DNA of 64,000 bases from Euglena gracilis (GCA_039621445.1 CP154954.1:3353715-3417714); one strand, 5' to 3'. Positions 43,466-55,903 are shown, counted from the first letter of the stretch. Notes: generated from the letters alone by a model not told the origin. Program-made: numbers and translations.

Positions 43466-44276
43466 ATAGTACATAGCTGGCACTTCGTTAAAAACGAAGT
43501 AAAAAAAACACGTTTTTTTTTAAAAAAAACACGTTTTTTTTAAAAAAAAACATGTTTTTTTATAAAAAAAAACAACAAAAAAACGCCATTGAGGGTCCAG
43601 GGCAAAAAAAAATGCCTTTAATTTTAGCTTTTTTTGCCCATCCTCCGTCAGAGAAAGACCCCAAATTTGGGATGTTTCAAGTTAGTTTGGAATGGTTTCC
43701 CTATTTTGACCATTCTTGTTGACGACAACCAAAAGTATTGGTTTTGAGGCTCAACCGACTGAAAAGACAAACTTTTCTTGAAAAGACAGAGTGCCCCCAG
43801 AAAAAGTTTCTCAGAAAAAGTTTCATTTTGGGAAAAGAATCCATCCTGAGCTGAATAGAGATGTGCGAACTGTGTCAGATGTTGCACGAATATGTCACAG
43901 AAATGTCCAGAAGAAAACATTCACAGGATTTGTTGGAATAGTGTCTTGAAATACTTGTGAACACATGCCACAGACAAATGAAACGATGCAAAATGAAGCC
44001 ACAGATGCATGGAGGCATGTCACATCAAGTGACCAAGTGGTCCCAAAACTAAGAAAAAAAGGTTGCCATTACATTGCAACAAAATAGACAAACAAAAAAC
44101 CATCGAGTTTCTAGGCACAGCAACAGGAATCAGAAAACACACACAACAACAGCAACAACATGGAGCAGTTTTTTTAGCAGGGACATGCTCAGGTCCTGAT
44201 TAGGATCTTCCAATAAAGTTCATCCCACCTCAAGCTAAGTCAGGTTGGGGAAATTCTCCACACCTGTAAAGATTCT

Positions 44277-44470
44277 TGAAACCGTGTTTGGGCCGATTTC
44301 GAGACTTTAAACGTCTTAAATCTTCGTCCAAAACACGGTTTCTATATCGAGAACTGTGTCCCAGACGCCGGTTCGGGCGGGAAACCTGCCGCCCTACCGC
44401 CCCTACCGCCCTACCGCCCTACCGCTAGGGGCGACCACGGCGCCTTCGGCGCCGCGGTCCCCGCCCCTGG
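44277..44470. repeat. GAAACCGTG hairpin plus CGCCTTCGGCG hairpin
   Basis: GAAACCGTGTTTGG at 44277 and its complement CCAAAACACGGTTTC near 44330 form a 69 bp hairpin, followed by CAGACGCCGGTTCGGGC, a tandem CCCTACCG tract and CGGCGCCTTCGGCGCCG at about 44439. Related to 35134-35959. Repeated in the duplicate at 61076. Confidence 0.7.
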
Positions 44471-44912
44471 GCTCCCCCTAACTCTTGGCCCAAACACAGT
44501 TCTTGACACAGAACACAGTCTGTTCCTCAGCTTGGCGTTGGTCTTGACTTGTAACTTGAATTTGAAACTTGATCTTGATAACATAAACTTCAGAAACACA
44601 TCCTTGTAACTTGAACCCCTCCGAGTTTCACTTCTCAGACATCTGCTGTGAAAAACACTTCTTTACTAGGGCACGTTGCCTGCCTGCGGCAGTTGGAGCA
44701 TGCCTGGAGAAAAATAAGGAATGGGGATTGTTACCGCAATTTGGGTAACATCGCGGGGTTTATTAACGCGGGGCCTATTAGCACGCTTCGGCCGTGGAGC
44801 GCGCGGTAATATAGCGCGCCTAAAATGGCCGCGTTTAAGCCCGAGCGGGAATTACCCACCCGCGGTAATTGTCGGTCCCTAGTGTATAGTATAGTGTATA
44901 GTTTAGTATATA

Positions 44913-45281
44913 GGGGGGTCGGCACACCCCTCCCCCCCCCCCTCACCGACCCCCTCGCCACGCCATTTTACCCCCCTCCCCCCCCTTTTCAGACCCCCTC
45001 GCCACGCCATGTCAGCCTGGAAGGGAAATTCCGCCAGGGTGACCAATAGGGGGGGGGGTGACTAACTCGGGGGGGGGGGTAGCAATTTTTGCCCAAATTT
45101 TGCCCCCCACCCAAAGTCTTGGGGGGTTTCAAGGTTGTTTTTGGGAATTCCAGGGCACTTTTCATGGATGCCAACAAGGCGTTTTTTTCACAGAAAAATA
45201 TTTCCCGTCGGAATTTTTTTTTGCCGGGGGCCCAAAGGTGACTAATAGGGGGGGTGACTAACTCGGGGGGGGGGCATGGTA
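44913..45281. mobile_element. composite C/G-tract element (truncated GTCGGCAC + GTGACTAA family)
   Basis: An inverted, shortened GGGGGGTCGGCACACC half (44913-45020) is followed by a GACTAATAGGGGGGG/GTGACTAACTCGGGGG pair at 45040-45075 and 45240-45274, ending G-run + CATGGTA. Confidence 0.65.
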
Positions 45282-45284
45282 TAT

Positions 45285-46890
45285 ACTATACTATATGCTA
45301 CACTATATACTATACTATATACTATATTATATACTATGCTATGGAGCTGGGGTATCTGGATAGCCGCGGCTAGCCGCGGCTGGCTGGCTGGCAAAAAAAG
45401 GAGGAGGACTGGCCAGCCATGGCCAGCCACGGCTGGCTGGGTGGGTTTAGAGGAGGAGGAGGTCTGGCTGGCTTCAGTGTTGAGGATCTAAAAGAGGAGG
45501 AGGAGGTCTGGCTGGCCGCGATGGGAAATTTGCCGAAAAAAACCCGCGATCTGGGCAAGTCCGAATTCAAAGTGTTTTCTGCACAAAATGTCAGACCTGC
45601 AGTACGGAGTCATTTGACCTGGGCAAAGTGGCAGCTTTGATTGATATGACGATATATTTGTGTTTGTTGTGGTCATAATGCTGCTTTACTGGTGGCTCCT
45701 GATCCACAACCAGCTGTGGTCCCCACTAGGTTGAACTATCAACATCCATCTGGCTCTGGCCTGGTGGCCCCCCCATGGCCCACGTGCAAGTTTAATTGTC
45801 ACTAGCAGATTCAATTGCATGTTTTCTTCCCTGGTTCTGTGCTTTGCCCTTTTATGGGAGAAGGGGGTCCCGGCAAGAGATCTCAGAAAACTCCCTACAT
45901 CATTTTCCCATGACCATGTTCCACCAGTCTGCAGGGTTCCCGTTTTTTTGTTTTAAAACAAAGCAAAAAAACTTTCATGAATAAAAAACGGTTTAAAAAC
46001 GGTTTTTTTGCTTTAAAAAGGGGTGTTATTTTTAAATAAAACACCACAAATAGGAAAAAATCCTGTTTTAAACAACGTGTTTAAAAACAGCCCGGGAACC
46101 CTGCCAGTCTGGGGGGGATGTGGTTTTGTGGTTTCCATCACGAGTTTTGGCGGGTTTTAATTTTCGGCTATGTTTTGCCTTGCCCTGGGAAAAGCTCCTT
46201 CAAACAGTTTTTTTTCAGCCCAGGCACAGCATTCACCCCCCTCCCCCAGTTTGGTGCCACATCTTGTCCACAGATTGGGGAAACATTTTGGTCCAGTTGA
46301 TCGCCTCAATTTGCAGTTTGTTTCACAACTTTGGGCCACTTTGGTGCACGCACCTTTGGTGCCACAGGTGGGCAACCTTTTTCCACATCTTGGTCACATT
46401 TTGGCTCCATTTTCCTGGCACATCTTGTGCACAGGTGTGGACCACAACTCTTGGCCACAGATGGGGGAAACCTTTGACTTTTGTGTCTGCCTTGGGCACC
46501 CACTTGGGGCCAGTTTGGTTTGACCCTCGACGACGAAAAGGGAGGGAAACTGGGTTGGCGTTCCATACTGGACCAGAGTTCCCTTTCAGCGAAGCCGAAG
46601 ACCACCTGATTGTGAAGAACAAAAAAAACACAAAATCTTTTGGTCTCTAAAATTAAAAAAAAACGAGTTTTAAAAGACAAATGATGAAGATACCGGGCCC
46701 TGTGTGATGCGCGCTCAATTGGGATTAAGGGGAAGAATTTGAAGAAAATTCCGAAAATTCAAGAAGACACCAGAAACACAAAGAGTTCAGAGAGTTGACG
46801 TATCATGAAAAGATGCCAAAGATTGCAAGGTGGCCAAGAGGCCAAAAGTCAGGGACGGCAGGAAGACTGTAGCACCCAGAAAAGGAGACA
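45285..46890. other. no gene recognised; degenerate tandem DNA
   Basis: Includes a GGCTGGCTGG / GAGGAGGAGG low-complexity stretch (45360-45520), an AAAACGGTTTT hairpin (45980-46060) and, at 46230-46480, a degenerate repeat of TTTGGTGCCACA / TTGTCCACA words that keeps frames open on both strands. Confidence 0.5.
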
Positions 46891-46896
46891 TTTTGA

Positions 46897-47469
46897 ATGG
46901 GCCAGATTTGGCAATCTCAAAAGGTATTTCAATTGCCTCTTCAGTCAAAGAGTTCAGGTTTTTTGTCACCTGAAACAAAATGCACAGTTCTGGGGCTTTT
47001 GCCTGGGAAATTAGGAACAGAGAATGTTAATTTGTCTGGTTTCGTTTGCCAGCGCCCCCCGCCGCCAACGGGCACACACCAAGGATGCCCTATGGGCCCC
47101 ATTTGTTTCTCACTCGTATTACAGGAAATTGTGGAAAAAATACGAAACGACACAGGCCTGTTGTGGAGTGCCTGGTATTTGAATGATGGGGAACTCATCG
47201 GTCAACCAGAAAGTATTAATGCTGCAGTACAACTCTTGAAGGACCTGGGCCCAACAGTGGGCCTACACCTGAACCCGCAAAAGTGCATCACCTGGGGTCC
47301 CTGTGGTGCAGAAATTGCTGCAAAGCACAACATGACCCACAAACAATGGCAACCGGGGGAGGGAATTAAAGGGGGTTTTCGGGACGCGGGGGGGACGCGG
47401 GGGGGGACGCGGGGGGGGGGGGGGCGGGGGGGGGGGCCGCGGGCAGAACACCTTCGGGATGTTGTTTAA
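46897..47469 (+). pseudogene. reverse transcriptase fragment (non-LTR type), catalytic Asp changed
   Basis: Shows TGTHQGCPMGPICFSLVLQE (RT block 4), then WYLNDGELIG where active enzymes have YxDD, then AAVQLLKDLGPTVGLHLNPQ and KC. The first Asp of the catalytic pair is Asn, and the upstream fingers and downstream endonuclease domains are absent. The frame ends in a G-rich GGGACGCG tract (47380-47440), repeated at 48493-48540. Fragment of a LINE-like element, inactive. Confidence 0.75.
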
Positions 47470-47672
47470 CGTAACCCCCCCCTATTTGTCACCCCCCCTG
47501 ATAGTCGCCCCCCCTTGGTGGGGCGACAATTAGGGGGGGTTACCCATGGACCCACGGAAATGTAGGGTAAATTGAATACCTTCCCTAATTGTCGCCCCCC
47601 CCCCCAATAGTCGCCAAGGGGGTCAAAACGCTCCGGGGGGGTGCCATATAGGGGGGAAGGGGGGTCACGTTA
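47467..47672. mobile_element. C-tract TIR element, TAACGTGA family
   Basis: Ends TAACGTAACCCCCC (one base altered) and GGGGTCACGTTA, with the same inner words as 32231-32443. Directly abuts the next element. Confidence 0.75.
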
Positions 47673-48017
47673 CCATGCCCCCCCCGAGCTATTCACGTCC
47701 ACAGGACCCTTTACGGCCCAATGGGAACAGTACGGGGGGGGGAACAGCTAGGGGGCGGGGACAGAGGTATTCCCATACCCGACCCTCGAGCAACCCAAAA
47801 GGGCTCATTTTGGCAACTGTTTTGGATGCTCGCAAAAAATGGTCAATTTTATGCACATTTGCCAAAAGGTGATTTTTGAAAATGGTCCAAAAACGTCGAT
47901 TTTTGACCACTTTCTTAGGAAGTTCTTTATAAAAAGTGCTATGACAGTGAGCTATTCCCGTACCCCCAATGGGAATAGCTCGGGGGGGGGATAGCTCGGG
48001 GGGGGGGGGGCATGGTA
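47671..48017. mobile_element. C-tract TIR element, GAGCTATTCCC family, full copy
   Basis: TACCATGCCCCCC ... GGGGGGCATGGTA with core TTTTTGAAAATGGTCCAAAA and GTGCTATGACAGTGAGC. Confidence 0.8.
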
Positions 48018-48019
48018 TA

Positions 48020-49050
48020 GATGGACAAAATCCAACCTACCCCCACCCCTATTGTCCGCCTGGCCGACGGGGGATTTTTTTGGCTCGGCCAATGAAATTC
48101 CTTTGGTACCCCCATATTGTCCGGTCGGGCCTCCCGGGGGGAGGTCGGTGGGACAATAAGGGCGGGGGGGGGGGGGGGGTAAATTTCCATCATTGACGAA
48201 GGGAGGCAAAAAAAATAATGGTCTGTATGACTCTGGCACAGACTGCAGCATGGACTTCCTTCGGAACGTCGTGAAGACAAAATGGGAAAAGTGGACAGGT
48301 TATGGGGCACTGCAGGCATTGTGGAAAAAGTACGGCCCCAAAGAATTTTTTTGGACAAGAGCTCGGGCTCGCAGATGGGGCGTACAGTGGCAACTGCAGC
48401 CTGGTTGGCCCTTTCGGAAACCCCCCAACAAGGCTCTTCCCACCGCAAGCATTGTTCGGCATTGAAAAAAATCTGCGAAAAACATGGCGCAAATCGGGAC
48501 GCGGGGGGACGCGGGGGGGATGCGGGGGGGACGCGGGGAGAAAACCCCCAAAGTATTGGGTTTACCGATCAAAAACCGGGTGGAACAGGCTTGCCGAGCC
48601 CAGGGTTAAAAAGTGGAAATTTTCTGCGCCGGATTTAGAGGGAAAGGTTTTCATGCCCTTGGGCTTCAACTGTCATCTGCTCTGCCCTCAACGTGTAGAT
48701 TTCCATTTGCGACCCACACTGCCCTTACCGAAAAGTGCAAAGGGTATTTCCCCCGACTCGGGGGCGGCGCCGGCGGGGGAGGGAGCCGGCGGGGGCAAGT
48801 AAGCTTAGGCACCAAAAGAGGAGGAGGCACCCCAGCCACGGCCAGCCGCGGCTAGCCATGGCTGGTGGCTGGAAAAAAATAGGAGGAGGAGGTCTGGCTG
48901 GTGGCTGGAGAGAAAAAGAGGAGGAGGGGGTCTGGCTGGTATCTGACTGGCCGTGGGGCCTCCTATATACTATACTATATACTACACTATATACTATACT
49001 ATATACTACTATATATATAGTATATAGTATATAGTATACTATACTGTATA
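48020..49050. other. no gene recognised
   Basis: Open frames at 48190-48800 overlap on both strands and match no family I know. A GGGACGCG tract (48493-48540), a GAGGAGG/CTGGCTGG stretch (48815-48955) and TATAC remnants (48960-49050) follow. Confidence 0.45.
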
Positions 49051-49054
49051 CTAT

Positions 49055-49425
49055 ACTATGGGGGCGGCTGGCCGTCCGTCCGTCCGAGCCGTCCGGACCT
49101 CTTCAGCCGGACCAATGCTGAACGCCCAGCCTTCCGTCCGGACGAAGCATTTTTTCGCCAGCCGTCCGTCCAGCCGGACCTATGTCTGTCTTGCCAGCCG
49201 GCCGGACCAAAATAAAATTTTTCCTTGCTGTCGAAAAAGCAGTCACGGCTTCCCTCCACTCTTCGCGTCAAATCAAGATGGCCGCGGCTGGGGCGCCTCC
49301 ACCTTTAGTGGCCTAAAAAATTATATAGGGCACGACGCAATCTCGGTTTCATCCACCGCGGCGGATTAGTCAACAGCACCAAAAGACTGCGCCGGAAGAA
49401 CTGGAATAGGGGGTAAGTCGACCCA
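49055..49425. repeat. dispersed repeat, inverted copy at 59650-60018
   Basis: Shares CCGTCC(G) runs, CTCTTCAGCCGGACCAATGC, GTCTGTCTTGCCAGCCGG and GCGCCGGAAGAAC with the reverse complement of 59650-60018. Confidence 0.8.
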
Positions 49426-49566
49426 GATTGGGCCAGATGTTCATCCAGTTTTGGGCTAGATGTGGTGGCCAGTTTTGGGCCACAGGATTCTCTCAGAAAG
49501 GAGTTGTTTGGGTACCATTCTCTTGGAAAGGGGGGGGCAGAAAAGCGTTTTGTTTCCTTTTTTTGG

Positions 49567-49795
49567 GCAAAATATGTGTTGTTCAACGAGAAAAATGTCA
49601 GTGAAATTTGACTGTGCCAAAAGTTTGTTTACTTTATTGACCCCCTCCTCAAAAGTATGAGTTTTTAGGACGGAAAATTTTGAGGTTTTTTGTGAAAAAA
49701 GTCTTTTTTCCATCAAAAATCACGTGTTTTTGGGTTTTATTTTTCAAAAAACTTTTCTGGGCAAAATCCCCGTTTTCCCGAAAACGGTGAAAATG
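49567..49795. repeat. dispersed repeat, direct copy at 59398-59640
   Basis: Shares GTTCAACGAGAAAAATGTCA, CCAAAAGTTTGTTTACTTTA, CCTCAAAAGTATGAGTTTT and CGAAAACGGTGAAAA, in order, with small indels. Confidence 0.82.
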
Positions 49796-49799
49796 TTGT

Positions 49800-50650
49800 G
49801 GCCCAAAAAAAAGCCATGACATCGCAAAAAATGTGAAATGGAAAATTTTGGCCGTTTGCCAGATTGAAAAACTTCTCCCAATTTTGGTTTCCAAGAACAT
49901 TTGTCGAACAGCATAACAAGAACAATAAAGAACGCAAGAAACAAAAATGGAAGTTTCAGAAGAAAACCAGCATCTAAGGACAAAATGTCTGTGCAGTCTC
50001 TCTTCAGACTTCTGATCCAAGTAGCAAGTACCAAGCAGAAAATAAGTAGACCCACCAAGGGCCTGTCACCGTGTTGCAGGCAGGCCTCTGCTCGCTCGAA
50101 TGTGTATTTGTTCAGAGCAAAGGCCTGCATGTGGTGATGTGCCCTTTCCACAAAGCAATAAGTTCCTGTAAATTCACTTCATTTCAGCACCCTGTACTAT
50201 CATCATAGCCATCCCACACCTCTTCCACCCGAAACGGCATTGTGACACTGAAGGAGAACGATTGGGAATGCAAGCATTTTTTTGCGTGTGGTGATTCATA
50301 ATTTCTTCAGAGGAAGCGCAGGCTAAATGAAGATGGACGAAGAAAGTTTCGAACACCAAATCTCGAAAAAATACCACATTTTGAATGTTGTAGTATGCAA
50401 ATTTCTTCTGTTCTGGTTAATTTGATTCATAGGGCACATCAAAGATGGACTGGTCCTTTTCCTCTTTTGATATTTCAATGTGTATCGTGCACACAGTATA
50501 ATTGGTGTGGCATGCAGTTCGCAACCGTGAGCTCGCGGGTTCAAATGCCGCTGTGTGCAAGTTTTCATCATTGTAAAATGTCTTTTTTTGCACCGAGCAC
50601 CCATAATTAGGACTTCCCAGTTCGCGACAAGAACAAAAAAAAGCCACATG
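49800..50650. other. unique sequence, no gene recognised
   Basis: A/T-rich with no recognisable protein. A tRNA-like stretch at 50495-50555 is discussed under rejected items. Confidence 0.5.
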
Positions 50651-50654
50651 CGCT

Positions 50655-50850
50655 TCCAAAGACCCAGCCGGCAAGTGGGCCAGCCGGCCAGCCGGCCAGC
50701 CGGCCAGCCGGCTAGCCGGCTAGCCGGCTAGCTGGACCAACTGCATTTTCTTCAGCCGTCTGGACCAAGGCCACAACTTCAGCCGTCCGTCCGCACCTTC
50801 GCTTTTTTCACCAGCCGTCCGTCCGTCCGTCCGTCCGCCTCCTATGTACT
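50655..50850. repeat. GGCCAGCC / CCGT tetranucleotide repeat, inverted copy at 58395-58600
   Basis: (GGCCAGCC)n and (GGCTAGCC)n, AACTGCATTTTCTTCAGCCG and (CCGT)n. The same parts appear reversed and complemented at 58395-58600. Confidence 0.82.
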
Positions 50851-50954
50851 ATACTATAACGTGACCCCCCCTATTTGTCACCCCTCCCTGATAGGGGGGG
50901 TACATATGGGGGGGCATGGTGGTATAGTATAGTTTAGCATAGCATATAGTATAG

Positions 50955-51307
50955 TACCATGCACCCCCCCTAGCTATCCCCCCCCGAGCTATTCCCATTG
51001 GGGGTACGGGAATAGCTCACTGTCATAGCACTTTTTATAAAGAACTTCCAAAGAAAGTGGTCAAAAATGGAAGTTTTTGGACCATTTTCAAAAATCACCT
51101 TTTGGCAAATGTGCACAAAATTGACTATTTTTTGTGAACATCCAAAAAGTTGCCAAAATGACCCCTTTTGGGTTGCCCGAGGGTCGGGTATGGGAATAGC
51201 TCGGGGGGGGACCTAGGTCCCCCCCCCGAGCTGTCCCCCCCCGTACTGTTACCATTAGGCCGGAAAGGGTCCCGGGACGGGAATAGCTCGGGTCGGGGGG
51301 CATGGTA
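50955..51307. mobile_element. C-tract TIR element, GAGCTATTCCC family, full copy
   Basis: TACCATGCACCCCCC ... GGGGGGCATGGTA. The core is inverted relative to 47671-48017 (TTTTTGGACCATTTTCAAAA), so the family sits in both orientations. Confidence 0.78.
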
Positions 51308-51346
51308 TATAGTATAGCATATAGTATAGTGTATAGTATGCATATA

Positions 51347-51590
51347 GGGGGGTCGGCACGCCGTGGCGAGCCGTCCGGCTAGGGGGGGGGGAGGTGGGTT
51401 TTTGGCATGGCGAGGGGGTCCCGGATGGGGGGCAAGGGGTGCGCGGGAGTTTTCCAAGAAAATTTTCTTTGGCGCGGCTGACATGGCGTGGCGAGGGGGT
51501 CTGAAAAGGGGGGGGGGGAGGGGGGGTAAAATGGCGTGGCGAGGGGGTCGGTGAGGGGGGGGGGGAAGGGGTGTGCCCCCATACCCCCCA
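51347..51590. mobile_element. TIR element, GGGGGTCGGCAC family
   Basis: Left end GGGGGGTCGGCACGCC; three GGCGTGGCGAGGGGGTC words; the right end is worn (GGTGTGCCCCC). Same block order as 42823-43037. Confidence 0.75.
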
Positions 51591-51598
51591 TAGTAGAG

Positions 51599-51812
51599 TA
51601 ACGTGACCCCCCCCTATATGGCACCCCCCCGGGAGCGTATTGACCCCCCCTGGCGACTATAAGGGGGGGTGACAATTAGGGGGGGGTTACTCAATTCACC
51701 CCACATTTCCATGGGTCCATGGGCAACCCCCCCCTAATTGTCGCCCCCCCAAGGGGGCATTTTCTGGGGGGGAGGTACATCATGGGGGGGTACAATATGG
51801 GGGGGGGCCAAG
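51599..51812. mobile_element. TAACGTGA / ATATTGTA composite element, left part (interrupted)
   Basis: Begins TAACGTGACCCCCC, passes into CATTTTCTGGGGGGGAGGTA and GGTACAATATGGGGG, and ends GGGCCAAG at the LTR element. Its remainder, GGTCATGGTCC...GGGGGTACATTATGGG and GGCATGGTATA, continues at 57590-57670. Confidence 0.72.
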
Positions 51813-52419
51813 TGTTGGGGGCCGGGGACCCGCCTCGCCCGGGGGGGCTGCTTTCGCTGGGGCTGCAACCACTTTTTTCTGGCCCTGGAGGGCTCAGGCC
51901 AGGGCCTTTGTGAAATTGTGCCCCATTTTCGAACATGTCAACAGGTGGTAAAGGGGGTGAGGTGTGCCCCCCCGACCCGGGGTCCCCAGTTGCCCCGCGT
52001 AGGATCTTTTTTTGCCACCATTGTTGGTTTTTTCCCATTTCTTCAACTTTGAACTTTCAGGATGAAATTCAACAATGACAGACCAACCCACCTACTTAGG
52101 ATCAAACAGCAGAGCACAACAAACCTGGGACTTGAGAGGGTGGGCAAGTACCTTTGAGTTCAGGTATTGAGTGGGAAAAAGATGTGGAAATGAATGCCTT
52201 GGCTTCTTGGAATAATTGAATAAATCCTTTTGATTCTTCAATTCTCAATGGACGTTTCTGCTTTTGTGATTCTCAAATCGAATTCTCAAATTCTTTCTGG
52301 AATTTGCTGGGGTTCCAATTCCACTCGCGTGGCGGTTGACTTGCTTTGGTGGTTCCTACTGGGGGTTTTTGGGAATTTTCTGGGGATTTTTTGGCTGCCG
52401 ACGCCAGCGGCAGCCGACA
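51813..52419 (-). repeat. 3' LTR
   Basis: 607 bp direct repeat of 56980-57585. Differences: GTGCCCCCCC versus GTGCACCCCC, GAGTTCAGG versus GAGTCAGG, GGACGTTTC versus GGACTTTTC, TTTGTGATT versus TTTGAGATT, and GGGATTTTT versus GGAATTTTT. Confidence 0.92.
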
Positions 52420-52430
52420 CCCCCTCCCTT
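52420..52430 (-). promoter_or_regulatory. polypurine tract of the LTR element
   Basis: On the minus strand AAGGGAGGGGG directly precedes the LTR start TGTCGG. This is where plus-strand DNA synthesis is primed in LTR elements. Confidence 0.85.
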
Positions 52431-55400
52431 GCGACGTTAGTCGGACCCGTTTTTCTGCCCCCCCCCCCCCGAACAAAAACGGGGAGAGTGAAATTGATTT
52501 TTTTTTGTGGGGGGCGAAAATTCTGTGTTTTTTTTTTGAAACGGGTCCTGTCGCTTTTTTTTAAAAAAAATCTGTGTTACGAGTCTGACCCCCCCCCCAG
52601 CCATAATATCGGGCACCTTGGGGGACTCTGAAAAATCAGGTCTACGGGGGAAGCCCCCCCCCACCCCTTTCCTCCGACAAGCATGGGGAACGGGTCTTTG
52701 AACACAAAATCTGAAAACCGATTCCAAACGAAACAAACTCTGGGCACTCCACCCCAAGGCCTAAGTCCCACGCCGCCCCTCTTGGTCAAAATTCTTTGTT
52801 ATTTTTTTTTGGCAGCTTTCAATATGTGAGACTTCATTCGATTTCGATTTTTTAAAAAATCAGGGACTTTGGCCAACAGTGCCTCAGAAAATGACTTATG
52901 TGGGGAAAGAAAAAGAGAAACCCAGGCATTCCTTTCCAATTCAGGACAGAAAGGGTAAGGAAAAGGCAACGGTAAGCAAATGCGAAGAGGTGCGTGGGTG
53001 AGCGGTTATAAGGCGGGAATAGTGTACAATGGGTGTGCGGGTTCGTGTGCATGTGCGGTTGTGTGTTTTGTGTGTATGCACGCTCACTTCCTTGTCATGC
53101 ATTCCAACCGAAAATGACTGGGCCGAATTTTTTTTTTTTGAACGCAAAGAGAACAGGGCTTCACATTGGCCCTCAGCCACCATATCACAGGGCTTTAGTG
53201 CCCACGTGGCTGGAATTTTTTTTTTTTCATTGGCCCACACCAGGGCCTATGGACGGAGGAGGGGTCATCTCCGGTCCAGGGTCCCCCCCCCCTGAGTTTG
53301 GATGCCTCCAAGCTGTGTTCCATGGAAAATATGCCTTTGACGAATATCCAATAGTCCAAGCCGAATCAAAAAACTGAGTTTTAAAACTCCAACTCGTTTT
53401 GTCGTCCACCAGAAAAATTATCAAAATCCCAGGTTTTCTCCAACTCTTTGTGTAAAAATCCTCCCAGAAACAAAAAATCCTCAAAAAAAAATCAAAAATC
53501 TGAGTCCAACCCACAAATCCAGGGCCTTCAAAAGCCCTCAACATAGTCCAATCGGGAATTCTAACCTGCCACATACAACAAACAAAGTCCAACCGAGAGC
53601 AACCAACCCAACAGAAGCAACATGGAACAGCATACCGAGGGGTCAGGCCAATCCAGCCCAACCGTGGGTCCAACTGATTCACTGGAGCCGTAAAACCAAC
53701 AAATCCGGCTTGCCAATTAAAATTCACTGCCCCCCCCCCCCCAATCACACGGGGCAATGGGGGTCAAATGGTCAAATGACATGGCAAACTCAAAAATACT
53801 GAAAATTCAAATCCAATTTTCTCAGCCAAAGCGATTTTTCGCTGCCCCCCCCCCCAGTCACATGGGGCCATGGGGGGTCAATCTGGCTTCCGCCTCCAAA
53901 CAAAAAATAAATTCACAAACCTGGGCCGTAATGTCCCAACCGGCTGAAATCAAACTGAAATCCACCACCTGTCAAAGGATGGGTCGTCACAATGTCGCCC
54001 CCCCCCCCACCGTCAACCAATGCGGGGAGGGCCACGGGTTAAAAATTCCTGGCTGCAAAATCAGAATCCCCATTCGACAAATAAAATGGGAAAAATGGAA
54101 ATTTCATCAAACCCCGTCACAATCTGGGGTGTGACCAAAAACTGTCACGGTCACAAAATGATGCATTCCTGTCCCCACCCAAACGTCTCACAGGGTATCC
54201 AATTCTGAGTCAAAAAATTCCAACCGTAAATTCCAAACTGATTTTGATCCAGCACACCAACAAAAAACAGGGCTCAACACAGCCCCCCCCCCCCAGCTGC
54301 ACGAGGAGGGGAGAAAAACTGGCTCCAAATCACATGCGAAATTCTGAGACCCAAAAACATGAAAAATCTGATTCAGCGCTGTGGGAGCAGCCAACCTGGG
54401 CCTGGACCTGGGCTTTGGCCGTGCATCGGGCCACTGCCCACTGCAGGCTCTTTGGGGTCAGCCATTACGCTTCTCTCCCCAGCAGTAAATGACAATGTAA
54501 TAATTGAGTCAAATTGTGATTGTAAAATGTCATTGAAATTGTTCTCTCATTCCAATGCAAATCCCAGTCTTTGAAGTCATTCAAACTGTTGCAACTTGAA
54601 TCAATTGAAAATCATAATCTTTGTCATTTTTTGTCACTCTTGTCTGTTTTGCTCCTTCTGTTGATTCTCCTTGCTCGGTGATTGATTGCTTGAACCTGCA
54701 TGACAAGGCAACACACACGCACAAATTCACCACTGGCAACACAGAAGGCAGATTTCTGAATTTTCTCACTGAACCGAACCTGAAAATGCCACTGAATTCT
54801 GAACCGAAACGGCACTTAAAATCTGATCTTAATCCATCAAATGGGTCACACGAAAACTGTGTATGCAAGTCTCAAACTGTAAAAATTGCCCTTAGGAGTT
54901 TTGCATTGTGAGGCCTCATGTGATTCTCCCTTAAGCAGACTCCTACAGCTGAAAAAAATGCAACAGAAAGTGTTACCCACAGATCAACAGATTTTTCACT
55001 GAAAAACTGAACTGAATGATGATGATGCCACTGATGGGCCCAAAAATGGACTTACCTCAGGGGTGTCTTTTCCTCCTGGGTTTATCCACCTTGGTTCCCA
55101 CTGACTGAAAATTGAAACCTTTCCTGAGCCCTTAGATGGGTGGCCACAGGGGTGTTTATTCCTGGCCTGGGTCTAGCCCCACCCTTGGAACCCCTCTTTG
55201 CGCGCTTTCCAAAAAACTTTTTGGTTCGAGTGGTCCATCGGAGGTCTCCCCCCTCCTCAGGATTTGGCAAAAACCCAGATAAAACCTGCCACAGGACTGC
55301 TGGGCTGCCACACTCGAAAACCACAATAAAACTGGACTGAAAAATCCCAAAAAAACTGTGCCGATTCTCCAACATATGTCCCTGTCCGGGGGTAAGTTTC

Positions 55401-55903
55401 TCTCTGGAAAAACTGTCCCGTGACAAAAAGGACCAGCAAAAACACAAACAATGATCCCACCTGAAATGCCTGATTTGTCCCCGTCTGGGATGGTGACACA
55501 TGTCAATGCCGTGCCCCACCCCAAATGACATTCGGGACAAGAACCGAAAACTGAAAATTCTGAAACTGAAAATCATGATCTGGCTGCCTGAACACTAGGA
55601 GAAAAATCCCAAGCATCGTGGCTGGGCGTCTCCATTTAAGTGGAAGGCAACTGGGGAAAAAACATGTACCCCAGAAACCAGATTCAAAATCTTTGACTTG
55701 GCTGTTTTTCCATAAGCCAAACTCTGTGAACTGAAAATCCAGATTTAAATTCTGGCTGATTGCGCATCTGCCTCCAACACCAGATCACCAAAAGAATTAT
55801 GAAACAACAATCACAAAGCCACAAACAAACCACAAAAACACACTAATCACTGTAAAGTGTTGTGCGGTGCCAGTCAGTGGTTAGACCTGTGCTGAAAGAA
55901 AAT
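52431..55903. other. internal non-coding region of the LTR element
   Basis: About 3.5 kb with frames no longer than about 176 codons, none recognisable. It contains C-tracts of 9-12 (for example about 52460, 53735, 53850 and 54285) and repeated CAATC/GGCCAATG(GGG)GTCAA words at about 53745-53765 and 53860-53885. An AT-rich, low-complexity part lies at 54480-54620. Confidence 0.6.

Larger units (their letters stand above)
43232..47206. repeat. segmental duplication, copy 1
   Basis: Near-identical, in the same orientation, to 60021-64000, about 16.8 kb away. It contains part of the AGTAT array, CACGTTTTTTT/AAAAAAA hairpins (43490-43570), a unique A/T-rich segment, the hairpin region 44277-44470, the elements at 44913-45281, and a reverse transcriptase remnant. 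Differences are scattered single bases and small indels. The right limit of copy 2 is cut off by the window. Confidence 0.92.

Noticed and set aside
46120-46650. 176-codon plus-strand frame and overlapping minus-strand frames (also at 62913-63446)
   Set aside because: The region is a degenerate TTTGGTGCCACA-type tandem repeat; frames are open on both strands and match no family.
23440-48017. Regularly spaced C-tract / keyword units that look like a CRISPR array
   Set aside because: Units are not of constant length, spacers are homopolymers, units invert within one element, no cas genes exist, and the host is eukaryotic.
48190-48800. Overlapping frames on both strands near the reverse transcriptase remnant
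   Set aside because: Could be part of a LINE-like element, but no endonuclease or RT motif is visible, so no call was made.
50495-50555. tRNA-like sequence with GCGGGTTCAAATGCCGC
   Set aside because: The B box is imperfect, no acceptor or anticodon stem forms, and there is no convincing A box.
53227-53757. 176-codon minus-strand frame inside the LTR element
   Set aside because: No protease, reverse transcriptase, RNase H or integrase residues, and its start lies in a C-tract.
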